DNA of 62,844 nucleotides from Actinomycetota bacterium. GTDB taxonomy: Bacteria; Actinomycetota; Acidimicrobiia; Acidimicrobiales; Palsa-688. Positions 8,341 through 16,986 of this stretch are shown one piece after another; within the stretch, counting starts at the first letter, position 1, and each line of letters starts with the position of its first letter. The notes under the pieces are model-generated. The model was given only the letters and a program-made list of their open reading frames with translations. It made no database searches and was not told the origin of the DNA. The position numbers and the translations under genes are program-made. The stretch is from assembly GCA_021323695.1 (NCBI GenBank), contig JAJPKN010000062.1, positions 1 to 62,844 of the forward strand, in the 5' to 3' direction.

Positions 8341-9804
8341 TCAGCCCAGGCGGAAGGCGGCCTTGGGGGAGCGGTAGGAAAAGTCCACCGCCAGGTCCCT
8401 CGCGTCCGGCTGGCCCAAGCGGTGCTCGGCGACCAAACGGGAAAGGAAGGAGCAGTAGGCTCGCCGGGCCACGTCGTGGCGGGCGGGGATGGAGCAGTAG
8501 GCCCGAGTGTCGTCCACGAACCCCGCCAGCTTGGAGAAGCCGGCCGTCTCGGTGACGGCTGACCAGAACCTGGTCATGGCGCTCGGCGCATCGAGGAACC
8601 ACCAGGGAGCCCCCAGCCACAACGCGGGGTAGTAGCTGGCCATGGGGGCGAGCTCCCTGGAGAACACGGTCTCGTCCACCGTGAAGGCAACCGCCCGGAA
8701 GCCCGGGTGGGAGCCGAAGCGGTCCAAGAGCTGGTGCAGCGAGGCGGTGAAGTTGGTCGCCACCGGGAAGTCCGCCCCGATGTCGGGCCCGAAGCGGGCG
8801 TGGGCCGCGGTGTCGTGGTTGCGCCAGACGCCCGGGTGCAGCTGCATGACCAGCCCGTCGTCAGCTGACATGCGGGCCATTTCCATCAGCATGTGGCTAC
8901 GGAAAGCCTCTTCGTCGCCCGGTTGGCGCCGGCCCAGGCGCAGCCGGTCGTAGAGGCGGGAAGCTTCGGGCTCGCTCAGGGCGCACGCCTCGACCGAGAA
9001 GTGCCCGTGGTCGGTGGCGGTGGCCCCCAGTGCCTGGAACGCCGCCCGGCGGCCCTCCAAGGCCGCGATGTAGCCGCGGTACGAGCCCGTGTCTATGCCC
9101 GAAACCCGCCCCAGCTGGTCGAGCAAGTCGTTCCACTGGCGCGTCTCACCCGGCTCTATCAGCACGTCGGGCCGGAACGTGGGCACGACCTGGCCGTCCC
9201 AGGCCGGGTCGTCCTGCAGGGCCCGGTGGGCAGCCAGGTCTTCGAGCGGCGAGTTGGTCGTCGCCAGCACCTCCAGGCCGAAACGGTGGAACAAGGCGCG
9301 CGGCCGCATGTCGGGGCGCTCCAGGCAGGCGGTGACCTGGTCGTAGGTCTGGTCGGCGGTCTGCTCGGTGAGGGGCTGGTTGATGCCGAACAGCTCGGCC
9401 AGTTCGTGCTCCAGCCATAGGCGCATGGCTGTGCCCCGGAACACCGGCCAGTACCGGCACAGCAGCCGCCACACCTCCCGGGGGGCAGGCTGGGGGGGTG
9501 CCTCTGCCTCGAGCGGGGCCCCGGTCCCCCGAGCGCCCCGGGCCGGCACTCCCAACTGTTCCAGCGGCACTCCCTGGGTGTGCAGCAGGCGGGTGACGTA
9601 GTGGTCAGGGCTGACCAGGAGAGCGGCTGGGTCCGGGAACGGCTCGTCCCGGGCCAGCACCGCCGCGTCCACGTGCCCGTGGGGCGACACGAGCGGGAGC
9701 CCTGCCACCTGCCCGTAGAGCTCCCGGGCGATGTCGAGCTCAGGGGGGCCGGCTGGCAACAGGCGGTCCGGGTGGGGCAAGGCCCGCTGGGGCGACGAGG
9801 TCAC
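8341..9804 (-). CDS. uxaC: Glucuronate (uronate) isomerase
   Basis: Isomerises D-glucuronate to D-fructuronate or D-galacturonate to D-tagaturonate. Family features are LPLVSPHGHVDAAVL with the metal-binding HxH, YVTRLLHTQGVPLEQLG near the N-terminus, GLEVLATTNSPLEDLAAH, VVPTFRPDVLI and LQLHPGVWRNHD. Length is 487 residues, slightly above the usual 470. The GTG at 9804 is preceded by TACCTT seven bases away, with no ribosome site. No other hexuronate catabolic gene lies nearby. Confidence 0.9.
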   Translation of the reverse strand: MTSSPQRALPHPDRLLPAGPPELDIARELYGQVAGLPLVSPHGHVDAAVLARDEPFPDPAALLVSPDHYVTRLLHTQGVPLEQLGVPARGARGTGAPLEAEAPPQPAPREVWRLLCRYWPVFRGTAMRLWLEHELAELFGINQPLTEQTADQTYDQVTACLERPDMRPRALFHRFGLEVLATTNSPLEDLAAHRALQDDPAWDGQVVPTFRPDVLIEPGETRQWNDLLDQLGRVSGIDTGSYRGYIAALEGRRAAFQALGATATDHGHFSVEACALSEPEASRLYDRLRLGRRQPGDEEAFRSHMLMEMARMSADDGLVMQLHPGVWRNHDTAAHARFGPDIGADFPVATNFTASLHQLLDRFGSHPGFRAVAFTVDETVFSRELAPMASYYPALWLGAPWWFLDAPSAMTRFWSAVTETAGFSKLAGFVDDTRAYCSIPARHDVARRAYCSFLSRLVAEHRLGQPDARDLAVDFSYRSPKAAFRLG

Positions 9805-9811
9805 GCTAGCG

Positions 9812-9817
9812 AAGGTA
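9812..9817 (-). promoter_or_regulatory. -10 box for leaderless uxaC
   Basis: TACCTT on the minus strand ends seven bases before the GTG at 9804. There is no ribosome site, so the transcript probably starts at or next to the start codon. Confidence 0.5.
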
Positions 9818-9910
9818 GCCGGGCCAGCCTGTGGCCGGCGAGCCCAGGCCAGCCCAGGGCCTCCAGGCCCAAGCCGGTGGCCGGGCGTTACCCGGTTGGC
9901 CCAAGCCTTA

Positions 9911-11782
9911 TCAGCGTGCCGAGGTGGCCTCGGCGGCTTGCTGGGGGCCAGGTGAGCCAGGGCTGGCCGGGCCGGCAGCCTGGGAGCGCGAGTGCCAGTC
10001 CCGCCAGATGACCCGGTGGAGCGGCACCCACCTGGGTATGTCCCGCAGGCCGGGGATGAAGGGGACGGCCAGGAGGAGCAACGTCGCCGCTCCGGTCAGG
10101 TATATGGCGATGAGGTCGATGTTGGCCGAGCCGGAGAAGTGGTTGCCCGGGATCTGGTACCACAGCGTGTACAGCCACAGCCACGGTTGGCCTGGGTAGC
10201 TGCCTGTCTCGTTCATGACGCCCCACTGGTTGCCGGTGAGGTGCTGCGCCTGGGCCAGGGAGGCGAAGTAGCTGCCGTCCTCCAAGAACAGCAGCGGCTT
10301 GGTGTAATTGGTGCCGTAGAAGGGTTGTTGGGCGAGCAGGTCGGCGTCGAGGGCCCCCGAACGGGCCAGTCCTAGTTCGCTGGACAGCATGTAGGGGACA
10401 GGGCCGTAGTTGCCGCTGGGCAGTACCGGGCTCCCGGAGCGGAACGTCACCTTGGGGAGCGCCTTGGTGTAGGCGCCGACCCAGGCTTGCCGGGTGGAGG
10501 GGCTGGCTGCCTCGTAGCTGGCCAAGGCAGCAGCCAACCGGGGGTTGTCAGGAGCGAGCTTGGACAGGGGCGACAGCACGAAGGTCTGGGCGGCGTTGAT
10601 GGGCTCCCGCACCCCCGCCAGTGCCTCCCAGGAAATGCCGATCCGCTGGGAGCGCGAGGTGTTGGAAGTGTAAGGGGGGCCGTAGGTGGCGGTCTCGCTG
10701 GTGCCGGCCAGCTCACTGGCGGCGGTGCCGAGGAAGTCGGCCGGCGCCACCCGTGCCCAGGTCTGGACGGTGACCGGGGGCAGGTCGGGCGACGAGAGCA
10801 GCCCTGCCAGCAAGAAGACGAACACGACGACCACCGCCGTGGCGGTGGCGCCCTCCTTCAAGATGTCGTAGCGGCGAGTCGGCCCCCGCCAGTCGGAGGC
10901 ATCGGCCAGCGCTGCCTCCCGGCGCTCGGAGCGCAGGCGCAAGCGGTCCTTGGGCAAGGGGTGGGCGACACCGCGGGCCCGCACCATCAATATGTGGGCC
11001 CCGACGATGGCGACCAGCACCAGGGGGAGCAGGACGATGTGCCACATGAGCATCTGGCCGAAGTTCATGAGGTTGAAAAAGGCGCCCAGGCCGGTGGCGT
11101 TGATGGCGTCCTTGCCGTTGGTCGAGATCCACTGGGAGTCGAAGTTCTGCTGGGAAAGGTAGCCGGTGAAGCACTCCACGATGGACGCGAGGAAGGCAAC
11201 GACGCCGGTTACCCAGGTCAGGGCCCGGCGGCCCCTCCACGCCGCCATCCAGAACTTGCCCCAAAGGTGGATGACCATGAAGGCCATGAAGCTCTCCACG
11301 CTCCAGAGGTGCAAGGAGTTGAAAAAGTGGCCCACCGGGTTGGTGTGCCACCAGTCGGGCCCGCCCAGGGCCAGGGCGAACCCCGAGACGATGGCTACGC
11401 CCAGGGCGGCCAGGGTCGCGACCCCAAAGACGTAGGTCCACGACGACACGTACGCCGGCTGGCGGTCGGGTATGAGCTTGCCGGGGGGCAGCAACCTGAG
11501 GGCGAAGTTGCGCGCCCTCGCTGTCCACATCCTGGCCTCCTCGCCGTCGTCCAGCTCGCTTTGGTAGGCCGGGAGGCCTTCTTGGGCAAGGGGGGCTGGC
11601 TGGGCGTCCTCTGACAGCTCGCCCTTGGGGAACGGGAGCAAAAGGGCCAGGCCGAAGATGACCAGCATCACGGCGATGAGGACCAAGTTGGCCTCGGAGA
11701 CCGTGAATATCGACCAGTGGAGGTACCGGCCGGGGTGGTCGAGGTTGACGGCCGCAGCAAATAGGGGGCTCTGGTACGCCAT
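9911..11782 (-). CDS. Cytochrome b (b6/bc type) with long C-terminal half, without Rieske or cytochrome c partners
   Basis: A 623-residue membrane protein. The first 110 residues hold one hydrophobic helix and a charged linker. A cytochrome b N-terminal domain follows: two haem-ligand histidines 14 residues apart in NSLHLWSVESFMAFMVIHLWG, a Qo-side helix GVVAFLASIVECFTGYL, and a second pair 15 residues apart in MLMWHIVLLPLVLVAIVGAHILM, a spacing like that of cytochrome b6. After another helix comes an extracytoplasmic stretch of roughly 200 residues of unknown fold, then a final helix. No Rieske protein, cytochrome c or NapC-type gene flanks it. It probably passes electrons between quinol and an unlinked partner. 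Confidence 0.8.
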   Translation of the reverse strand: MAYQSPLFAAAVNLDHPGRYLHWSIFTVSEANLVLIAVMLVIFGLALLLPFPKGELSEDAQPAPLAQEGLPAYQSELDDGEEARMWTARARNFALRLLPPGKLIPDRQPAYVSSWTYVFGVATLAALGVAIVSGFALALGGPDWWHTNPVGHFFNSLHLWSVESFMAFMVIHLWGKFWMAAWRGRRALTWVTGVVAFLASIVECFTGYLSQQNFDSQWISTNGKDAINATGLGAFFNLMNFGQMLMWHIVLLPLVLVAIVGAHILMVRARGVAHPLPKDRLRLRSERREAALADASDWRGPTRRYDILKEGATATAVVVVFVFLLAGLLSSPDLPPVTVQTWARVAPADFLGTAASELAGTSETATYGPPYTSNTSRSQRIGISWEALAGVREPINAAQTFVLSPLSKLAPDNPRLAAALASYEAASPSTRQAWVGAYTKALPKVTFRSGSPVLPSGNYGPVPYMLSSELGLARSGALDADLLAQQPFYGTNYTKPLLFLEDGSYFASLAQAQHLTGNQWGVMNETGSYPGQPWLWLYTLWYQIPGNHFSGSANIDLIAIYLTGAATLLLLAVPFIPGLRDIPRWVPLHRVIWRDWHSRSQAAGPASPGSPGPQQAAEATSAR

Positions 11783-12076
11783 ATGCCAATAGGATGCCTA
11801 GGCCACGGCCGTCCAGGTAGGGCCGAAGGTCCAAAGTTCAGCTTAGCGAGCCCTCGTGGTTGCGTGCGTGCACTCGAGGCCCCTGGCTGGCCTTCTCGGT
11901 CAGCCCTGGGTGGGCGCAGCGTCGTCGCCCAAGGAGGGGGAGCCCAAGGAGGGGGAAAGGCCAGCTAGGGCCAGGCGTTGCCCGTGGCCCCCGGGCCTCG
12001 GGGTGCGGCCGGCTCCCCGAGGGCGCTGGTAGGCTCATGGCCGCAGGGGCAACTGGCCCTGGCCCCGGCGTGGCCG

Positions 12077-12967
12077 GTGCACCCAGCAGCGGGCACGACG
12101 ACAGGAGGGCCCACGCAACCACCCCCAGCGCATCTCCCGGGCCTCCTGCAGGCAGTGGCGCCGGTCCTCGACCGCTACGGCTACCTGGCCGTGGCTGGCT
12201 TCATTTTCTTGGAGGACTTCGGGACCCCGTTCGTGCCTGGGGAGACGGTGCTGATCGCAGCCGCGGTCTACGCCGGTGCCGGTCGCCTCGATGTCGTCGC
12301 CGTGGGCCTGCTCGGTTTCATGGCCGCGGTGCTGGGCGACAACGTGGGCTTCGCCATCGGCCATTTCGTCGGGCGCGAGGCCGTGGCCCGCTGGGGCCGC
12401 TACGTCCTGCTGACTGAGGAGCGCCTGGCCCGGGCGGAGGCCTTCTTCGCTCGCCACGGGGGCAAGATAGTGGCCGTCGCCCGCTTCGTGGACGGGCTCC
12501 GCCAGGCCAACGGCATCGTGGCCGGCCTGACGGAGATGCCCTGGCTGAGCTTCTTGCTGTTCAACGTGCTCGGCGCCGCGGCATGGGTGGGCTGCTGGGT
12601 GGCGGTCGGCTACAGCGCGGGCAGCCACATAACCCCGATCTACAACTGGTCCTCCCGGGTTGCCGTCTACGTGCTGGTGGCCGGCGCGGCCGCAGTCGGC
12701 TTGCTGGTCGCCAGGCGCCTGCTCAGGCGCCGCTCTCGCCGGCCAGGAGGCCATCGGGCCGCTCAGGGGCCCGGGGGCCCGCCCGGCCAGGGGGCCGAGA
12801 CGGGGCCGGGCCAGGGGGCCGAGGCCGGGCCGGGCCAGGGGGCCGAGACGGGGCCGGGCCAGGGGGCCGAGGCTGGGCCGGGCCAGGGGGCCGAGACGGG
12901 GCCGGGCCAGGGGGCCGAGGCTGGGCCGGGCCAGGGGGCCGGGCCCCGCTCCCCTGTGCTGGAGTAG
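12077..12967 (+). CDS. DedA-family membrane protein
   Basis: DedA (SNARE-associated/VTT) proteins are inner-membrane proteins implicated in lipid carrier flipping and envelope homeostasis. Diagnostic segments are YLAVAGFIFLEDFGTPFVPG, ETVLIAAAVYAGAGRLDV, LGDNVGFAIGHFVGREAV and the RFVDGLRQANGIVAG amphipathic motif. The C-terminal 60 residues are a hydrophilic tail made of alternating GPGQGAET and GPGQGAEA units, encoded by a 24-bp tandem repeat. The start is uncertain: GTG at 12077 is used here, while a GTG at 12155 lies closer to the conserved part. Its stop codon forms the TA of the purN -10 box. Confidence 0.8.
   Translation: MHPAAGTTTGGPTQPPPAHLPGLLQAVAPVLDRYGYLAVAGFIFLEDFGTPFVPGETVLIAAAVYAGAGRLDVVAVGLLGFMAAVLGDNVGFAIGHFVGREAVARWGRYVLLTEERLARAEAFFARHGGKIVAVARFVDGLRQANGIVAGLTEMPWLSFLLFNVLGAAAWVGCWVAVGYSAGSHITPIYNWSSRVAVYVLVAGAAAVGLLVARRLLRRRSRRPGGHRAAQGPGGPPGQGAETGPGQGAEAGPGQGAETGPGQGAEAGPGQGAETGPGQGAEAGPGQGAGPRSPVLE
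12782..12943. repeat. 24-bp tandem repeat in the DedA tail
   Basis: Near-perfect 24-base units differing at two to four positions alternate across the 3' end of the gene and encode the GPGQGAE(T/A) tail. The alternation suggests a 48-bp higher-order unit. Confidence 0.85.
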
Positions 12968-12970
12968 GGT
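12965..12970 (+). promoter_or_regulatory. -10 box for leaderless purN
   Basis: TAGGGT ends five bases before the GTG at 12976. Its first two bases are also the first two of the dedA stop codon. Confidence 0.45.
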
Positions 12971-12975
12971 TGGCG

Positions 12976-13581
12976 GTGGTGGGCCGGGCAGTGGGGGACG
13001 AAGTGCGCCTGGGGGTGCTCGTGTCCGGTACCGGGACCATCCTCGAGGCGCTGCTGGCCGCCGGCCTGCCGGTCAGGGTGGTGCTGGCCGACCGGCCCTG
13101 CCGGGGGCTGGAGGTGGCTGCGGGCGCGGGCGTGCCGGCTGAACTGGTCGCCCGCAGCAGTTTCGGGCCGGGCTTCGACCGCGACGGCTACACCGCCTTG
13201 GTGGTGGGTGCGCTGCGCCGTCACCAGGTCGACCTGGTGGCCATGGCCGGCTTCGGCACGGTGCTGGGCCCGGAGCTCATCCGCGCCTTCCCGGGGCGCG
13301 TGCTCAACACCCACCCCGCCCTCTTGCCCAATTTCAAGGGCTGGCACGCCGTGCGCGATGCCCTGGCCGCGGGGGCGGAGGTGACCGGCACCACCGTCCA
13401 CATAGCCACCGAGGAGGTCGACGAAGGCCCGGTGCTGGCCCAAGAGGAGGTCAAGGTGCTCCCCGGTGACACCGAAGAGACGCTCCACGAACGGATAAAG
13501 GCGGTCGAGCGCCGCCTTTACCCCGAGACCATCCGCCGTTTCATTGAGGCGCTCCGAGCCGAGCGACGAGGTGAGGACTGA
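12976..13581 (+). CDS. purN: Phosphoribosylglycinamide formyltransferase
   Basis: Transfers a formyl group from 10-formyl-THF to GAR in purine synthesis. It begins RLGVLVSGTGTILEALL. The catalytic Asn and His are in LNTHPALLPNFKG and the catalytic Asp in EEVDEGPVLAQEEV. At 201 residues it is the standard length. The GTG at 12976 follows a TAGGGT box by five bases. The upstream frame stays open through the DedA repeat region but is not PurN-like. It lies directly ahead of purH, with which it forms a two-step purine module. Confidence 0.93.
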   Translation: MVGRAVGDEVRLGVLVSGTGTILEALLAAGLPVRVVLADRPCRGLEVAAGAGVPAELVARSSFGPGFDRDGYTALVVGALRRHQVDLVAMAGFGTVLGPELIRAFPGRVLNTHPALLPNFKGWHAVRDALAAGAEVTGTTVHIATEEVDEGPVLAQEEVKVLPGDTEETLHERIKAVERRLYPETIRRFIEALRAERRGED

Positions 13582-13582
13582 A

Positions 13583-15136
13583 TTGAGAGCTCTTTTGTCA
13601 CCCTACGACAAGACCGGCCTCGTGGGCTTGGCCAGGGCGCTGGTGGGAGCGGGCCACGAAGTTGTCGCCAGCGGCAAGACGGCGGCCCTGCTGCAGGAGG
13701 CGGGGGTCCCCCACTTGGCGGTCGAAGATGTCACTGGGTTCCCGGAGATCCTAGGTGGGAGGGTGAAGACCCTCCACCCCAAGCTCCACGGGGGCATCCT
13801 GGCCGACCTGGGCAACCCTGAGCACCGAGCCGACCTGGCCCGGCACGCCATCGACCCGGTAGGGCTGGTGGTCTGCAACCTGTACCCGTTCCGGTCCCAG
13901 CCGTCCATCGAGATGATCGACATAGGCGGCGTGGCCTTGCTGCGGGCGGCGGCCAAGAACTGGGCCCACGTGGGGGTGGTGGTGGACCCGGCCGATTACG
14001 AGGAGGTCACCAAGGACCTCCTGGCCGACGGCAGGCTCGACGCCGACCTGCGCCGCCGGCTGGCCCGCAAGGCCTTCGCCCACACCGCGGCGTACGACGC
14101 GGCCATCGTGGGTTGGTTCGACGAGCAAGATCCGGCTGTTGGCGCGCCCGGGCCGGGCCCGGAGGCAGAGGCCGGGCCGCGGGCGCTGCCGCCCACCCTC
14201 CACCTCGCCTTGGAGCTGGCCCAGCCCCTGCGCTACGGCGAGAACCCCCACCAGCGGGGTGCTCGTTACCGGGACATGGGCGAGCAGAGCTGGTGGGACC
14301 AGGTAGCCCAGCACGGGGGGATGGAACTGTCCTACTTGAACCTCTACGACGCCGACGCCGCCTGGGACCTGCTGCACCAGGTCGCCGACCTGGGCCAGGC
14401 GGCGGCCGTGGTCGTGAAGCACGCCAACCCCTGCGGGGCGGCAGTGGCCGATGACCTCCTGAGCGCGTACGAAAAAGCCTTCGAGTGCGACCCCATGTCC
14501 GCCTTCGGCGGCATCGTCGCCCTGTCCGCCCCGGTGGACGAGGCCCTGGCCCAGGCCATGGTCTCCAATGCCAAAGCCGATGTCGTGATCGCCCCTGGTT
14601 ACAGCCCGGGCGCGCTGGCTGTGTTCGGCGCCAAGCGCAAGAACATGCGCGTGCTGGAAGCACCGCCACTCCGGCGCTCAGGCTGGCACGTCCGCCAGGT
14701 AAGCGGCGGCTGGCTGGTCCAGGACCCCTACCGGCTGGAGGCGCAGCCCGCAGGCTGGCAGGTGGTGACCAGCCGGGCGCCGAGCTCGGCCGCTTGGCGG
14801 GACCTGCAGCTGGCTTGGCGGGTATGCGCCGCGGTCAAGTCCAACGCGATCGTCCTGGCTGCCAACGGCATGGCCGTGGGCATCGGGGCAGGCCAGCAGA
14901 ACCGCGTCTCGCCTGGAGAACTGGCTGTGGCCAGGGCCGCCGGGAGGGCGCGGGGCGGGGCCGGGGCCAGTGATGCCTTCTTCCCCTTCCGGGACGGTTT
15001 GGACACCATTGCCGCCGCGGGCATCACCGCGGTCGCCCAGCCGGGGGGGTCGGTGCGGGACGCCGAGGTGATCGCCGCGGCCGAGGAGCACGGCATTGCT
15101 ATGGTCTTCACCGGGGAGCGCCAGTTCAGGCACTGA
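13583..15136 (+). CDS. purH: Bifunctional AICAR formyltransferase / IMP cyclohydrolase
   Basis: Catalyses the last two steps of IMP synthesis. The N-terminal MGS-like cyclohydrolase domain has RALLSPYDKTGL, VASGKTAALL and GRVKTLHPKLHGGIL. The AICAR transformylase domain has PLRYGENPHQRG, VVKHANPCGAA, PMSAFGGIVAL, SDAFFPFRDGLD and a C-terminal TGERQFRH. TTG at 13583 gives MRALLSPYDK as in homologues and follows GAGGTGAGG; GTG at 13571 is an alternative. It is 517 residues, normal for the family. It lies one base after purN. Confidence 0.93.
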   Translation: MRALLSPYDKTGLVGLARALVGAGHEVVASGKTAALLQEAGVPHLAVEDVTGFPEILGGRVKTLHPKLHGGILADLGNPEHRADLARHAIDPVGLVVCNLYPFRSQPSIEMIDIGGVALLRAAAKNWAHVGVVVDPADYEEVTKDLLADGRLDADLRRRLARKAFAHTAAYDAAIVGWFDEQDPAVGAPGPGPEAEAGPRALPPTLHLALELAQPLRYGENPHQRGARYRDMGEQSWWDQVAQHGGMELSYLNLYDADAAWDLLHQVADLGQAAAVVVKHANPCGAAVADDLLSAYEKAFECDPMSAFGGIVALSAPVDEALAQAMVSNAKADVVIAPGYSPGALAVFGAKRKNMRVLEAPPLRRSGWHVRQVSGGWLVQDPYRLEAQPAGWQVVTSRAPSSAAWRDLQLAWRVCAAVKSNAIVLAANGMAVGIGAGQQNRVSPGELAVARAAGRARGGAGASDAFFPFRDGLDTIAAAGITAVAQPGGSVRDAEVIAAAEEHGIAMVFTGERQFRH

Positions 15137-15183
15137 CCGGTCCAGGCACTGACCGTAGGAGCCCAGGCACTGACCGTAGGAGC
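15127..15183 (+). repeat. Tandem repeat spanning the purH stop and the folD ribosome site
   Basis: CAGGCACTGACCG occurs at 15127, 15143 and 15164. The last two copies extend to CAGGCACTGACCGTAGGAGC (period 21). The first copy holds the purH stop; the last supplies the TAGGAG ribosome site of folD, so the translation signal has been duplicated. Confidence 0.85.
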
Positions 15184-15186
15184 GTG

Positions 15187-16059
15187 ATGCCAGCGATCGT
15201 CATGGCCGGTGCGCCGGTGGCCGAGGCCGTGCTGGCCGACGTGGCCCAGCGGGTGGCCAGGCTGCGGGCGGCCGGGCGGCGGGTAGGGCTCGGTACCGTC
15301 CTGGTGGGCGACGACCCGGCCAGTGCCCACTATGTGGCCCGCAAGCACGAGACCTGCCAACGCTACGGCATCGAGTCGGTCGACGTCCGCATCCCGGCCC
15401 ATGCCCGCCAGGCGGACCTACTGGAGGCGGTGGACCAGCTCAATGCCGACCCGGCCGTGGACGGCTTCCTCATTCAGAACCCGGTGCCCGCCGGCTTTGA
15501 CTACGCCGAAGCCCTGGCCCGGGTGAGGCCGGACAAAGACGTGGACGGCTTGCACCCGGTCAACCTCGGCTACCTCGCCCTGGGCCAGCCCGGGCACCCC
15601 CGGCCCTGCACCCCTTTGGGGGTGCAGGCCCTGCTCGCCCATTACGGCGTGGCCGTCGAGGGCCGCTCGGTGGTGGTCGTGGGCCGCGGGCCGACGCTGG
15701 GGCGGCCTCTGGCCCTGCTGCTATCGCTCAAGGAAAAGGGCGCGAACGCCGCTGTCACGGTGGTGCACACCGGGGTCAAGGACTGGGCTGAGCACACTCG
15801 CCGGGCCGACATAGTCGTCGGCGCAGCCGGGGTGCCCAACATGATCACCCCCGAGGTGGTCGCGCCGGGCTCGGTGGTGGTAGGGGGCGGGCTCAGCTGG
15901 CAGGGCCGCAAGGTACTTTCTGACGTGGACGAACGCTGCGGCGAGGTTGCCGGTTGGGTGACGCCCCGCCTGGGCGGGGTGGGCGTCACGACCGTGGCGA
16001 TGCTCCTGCGCAACACGGTGGACGCCGCTGAAGCTCGCCACTTGCCCAGGGAGCCTTAG
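15187..16059 (+). CDS. folD: Methylene-THF dehydrogenase / methenyl-THF cyclohydrolase
   Basis: Interconverts 5,10-methylene-THF and 10-formyl-THF, supplying formyl groups to PurN and PurH encoded just upstream. GTVLVGDDPASAHYVARKH carries the catalytic Tyr and Lys. DGFLIQNPVPAGFD, PDKDVDGLHPVNLG, the dinucleotide loop VVVGRGPTLGRPLA and the C-terminal PRLGGVGVTTVAML are all family motifs. At 290 residues it has usual length. ATG at 15187 has AGGAG four bases upstream; an adjacent GTG at 15184 is too close to it. Confidence 0.93.
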   Translation: MPAIVMAGAPVAEAVLADVAQRVARLRAAGRRVGLGTVLVGDDPASAHYVARKHETCQRYGIESVDVRIPAHARQADLLEAVDQLNADPAVDGFLIQNPVPAGFDYAEALARVRPDKDVDGLHPVNLGYLALGQPGHPRPCTPLGVQALLAHYGVAVEGRSVVVVGRGPTLGRPLALLLSLKEKGANAAVTVVHTGVKDWAEHTRRADIVVGAAGVPNMITPEVVAPGSVVVGGGLSWQGRKVLSDVDERCGEVAGWVTPRLGGVGVTTVAMLLRNTVDAAEARHLPREP

Positions 16060-16061
16060 CC

Positions 16062-16067
16062 TACGCT
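16062..16067 (+). promoter_or_regulatory. -10 box for leaderless metF
   Basis: TACGCT ends nine bases before the GTG at 16077. The 17-base gap after folD therefore contains a promoter. Confidence 0.45.
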
Positions 16068-16076
16068 GGGAGCGCC

Positions 16077-16943
16077 GTGCCTAAAGTGACCGAGCTGCTG
16101 GCCGCGGGCAGGACGTACTCTTTCGAGTTCTTCCCGCCCAAGACCGACGAGGAGATGACGACGCTGGTCCAGGCGCTTCGCGAGCTGCAGCCGCTGCGGC
16201 CGTCGTTCGTGTCGGTCACCTACCGGGGGGGCCCTTCGTCACGGCAGCGGACCACCGACCTGGTGCGCTCCATGCTGCGCAGGACCTCGCTCACCCCCAT
16301 GGCGCACCTCACCTGTGCCGGCCACAGCCGCCTCGAGCTGGCCGACATCCTGGTCACCTTCCGCAAGTCGGGGGTCGAGAACCTAATGGCCCTGGGAGGC
16401 GACCCCTTGCCCGAGCCGGCTCCTCCCAGTGAGCTCAACTACGCCTTGGAGCTGGTCGAGCTGGCCCGCGCCATCGGGGGTTTTTGCATCGGGGTGGCGG
16501 CCCACCCAGACGGCAACCCCCGTTCCCCCAGCCTGGTGGCCGACCGGGAGTTCCTTGCCCGCAAGCTGCAGGCGGCAGACTTCGCCATAACCCAGTTCTT
16601 CTTCTCGGTCGACGACTACCTGCGCCTGGTGGGCGACCTTGCCTCGCGCCAGGTCGACAAGCCGGTCATACCGGGGATCATGCCGGTCACCAGCCTCAAG
16701 CAGCTCCCCCGGATGGCCCAGATGGGCACGCCCGTCCCCGGGCACCTGGCCGGTGCCATGGAAGCGGCCGCTGCCTGCGGCGAGGACGTGGCCAAGGTCG
16801 GCATCGACGCGGCTACCGAGCTGTGCCTCCAGCTGCTGGAAAAAGGAGCGCCCGGCCTGCACTTCTACACCCTCAACCGCTCGGCTGCCACTCGCCAGAT
16901 CTACGCCAACCTGGGCCTCAGCCCCGTCGCCAGCAGGGGCTGA
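16077..16943 (+). CDS. metF: Methylene-THF reductase
   Basis: Reduces 5,10-methylene-THF to 5-methyl-THF for methionine synthesis. It is a TIM-barrel flavoprotein with [68 protein letters not shown] and [17 protein letters not shown]. At 288 residues it is full length. It follows folD by 17 bases and continues the one-carbon theme. Confidence 0.93.
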   Translation: MPKVTELLAAGRTYSFEFFPPKTDEEMTTLVQALRELQPLRPSFVSVTYRGGPSSRQRTTDLVRSMLRRTSLTPMAHLTCAGHSRLELADILVTFRKSGVENLMALGGDPLPEPAPPSELNYALELVELARAIGGFCIGVAAHPDGNPRSPSLVADREFLARKLQAADFAITQFFFSVDDYLRLVGDLASRQVDKPVIPGIMPVTSLKQLPRMAQMGTPVPGHLAGAMEAAAACGEDVAKVGIDAATELCLQLLEKGAPGLHFYTLNRSAATRQIYANLGLSPVASRG

Positions 16944-16973
16944 GCCCGGGCGGCGAGCCCGGACGGGCCGGGG

Positions 16974-16979
16974 TAGGCT
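16974..16979 (+). promoter_or_regulatory. -10 box for leaderless icd
   Basis: TAGGCT ends seven bases before the ATG at 16987; no ribosome site is present. Confidence 0.5.
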
Positions 16980-16986
16980 GCCAGCC

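Noticed and set aside
12036..12417. Frame opening at ATG 12036 after a TAGGCT box
   Set aside because: It is out of frame with the DedA protein and its translation has no DedA motifs, so the box is not taken as the dedA promoter.
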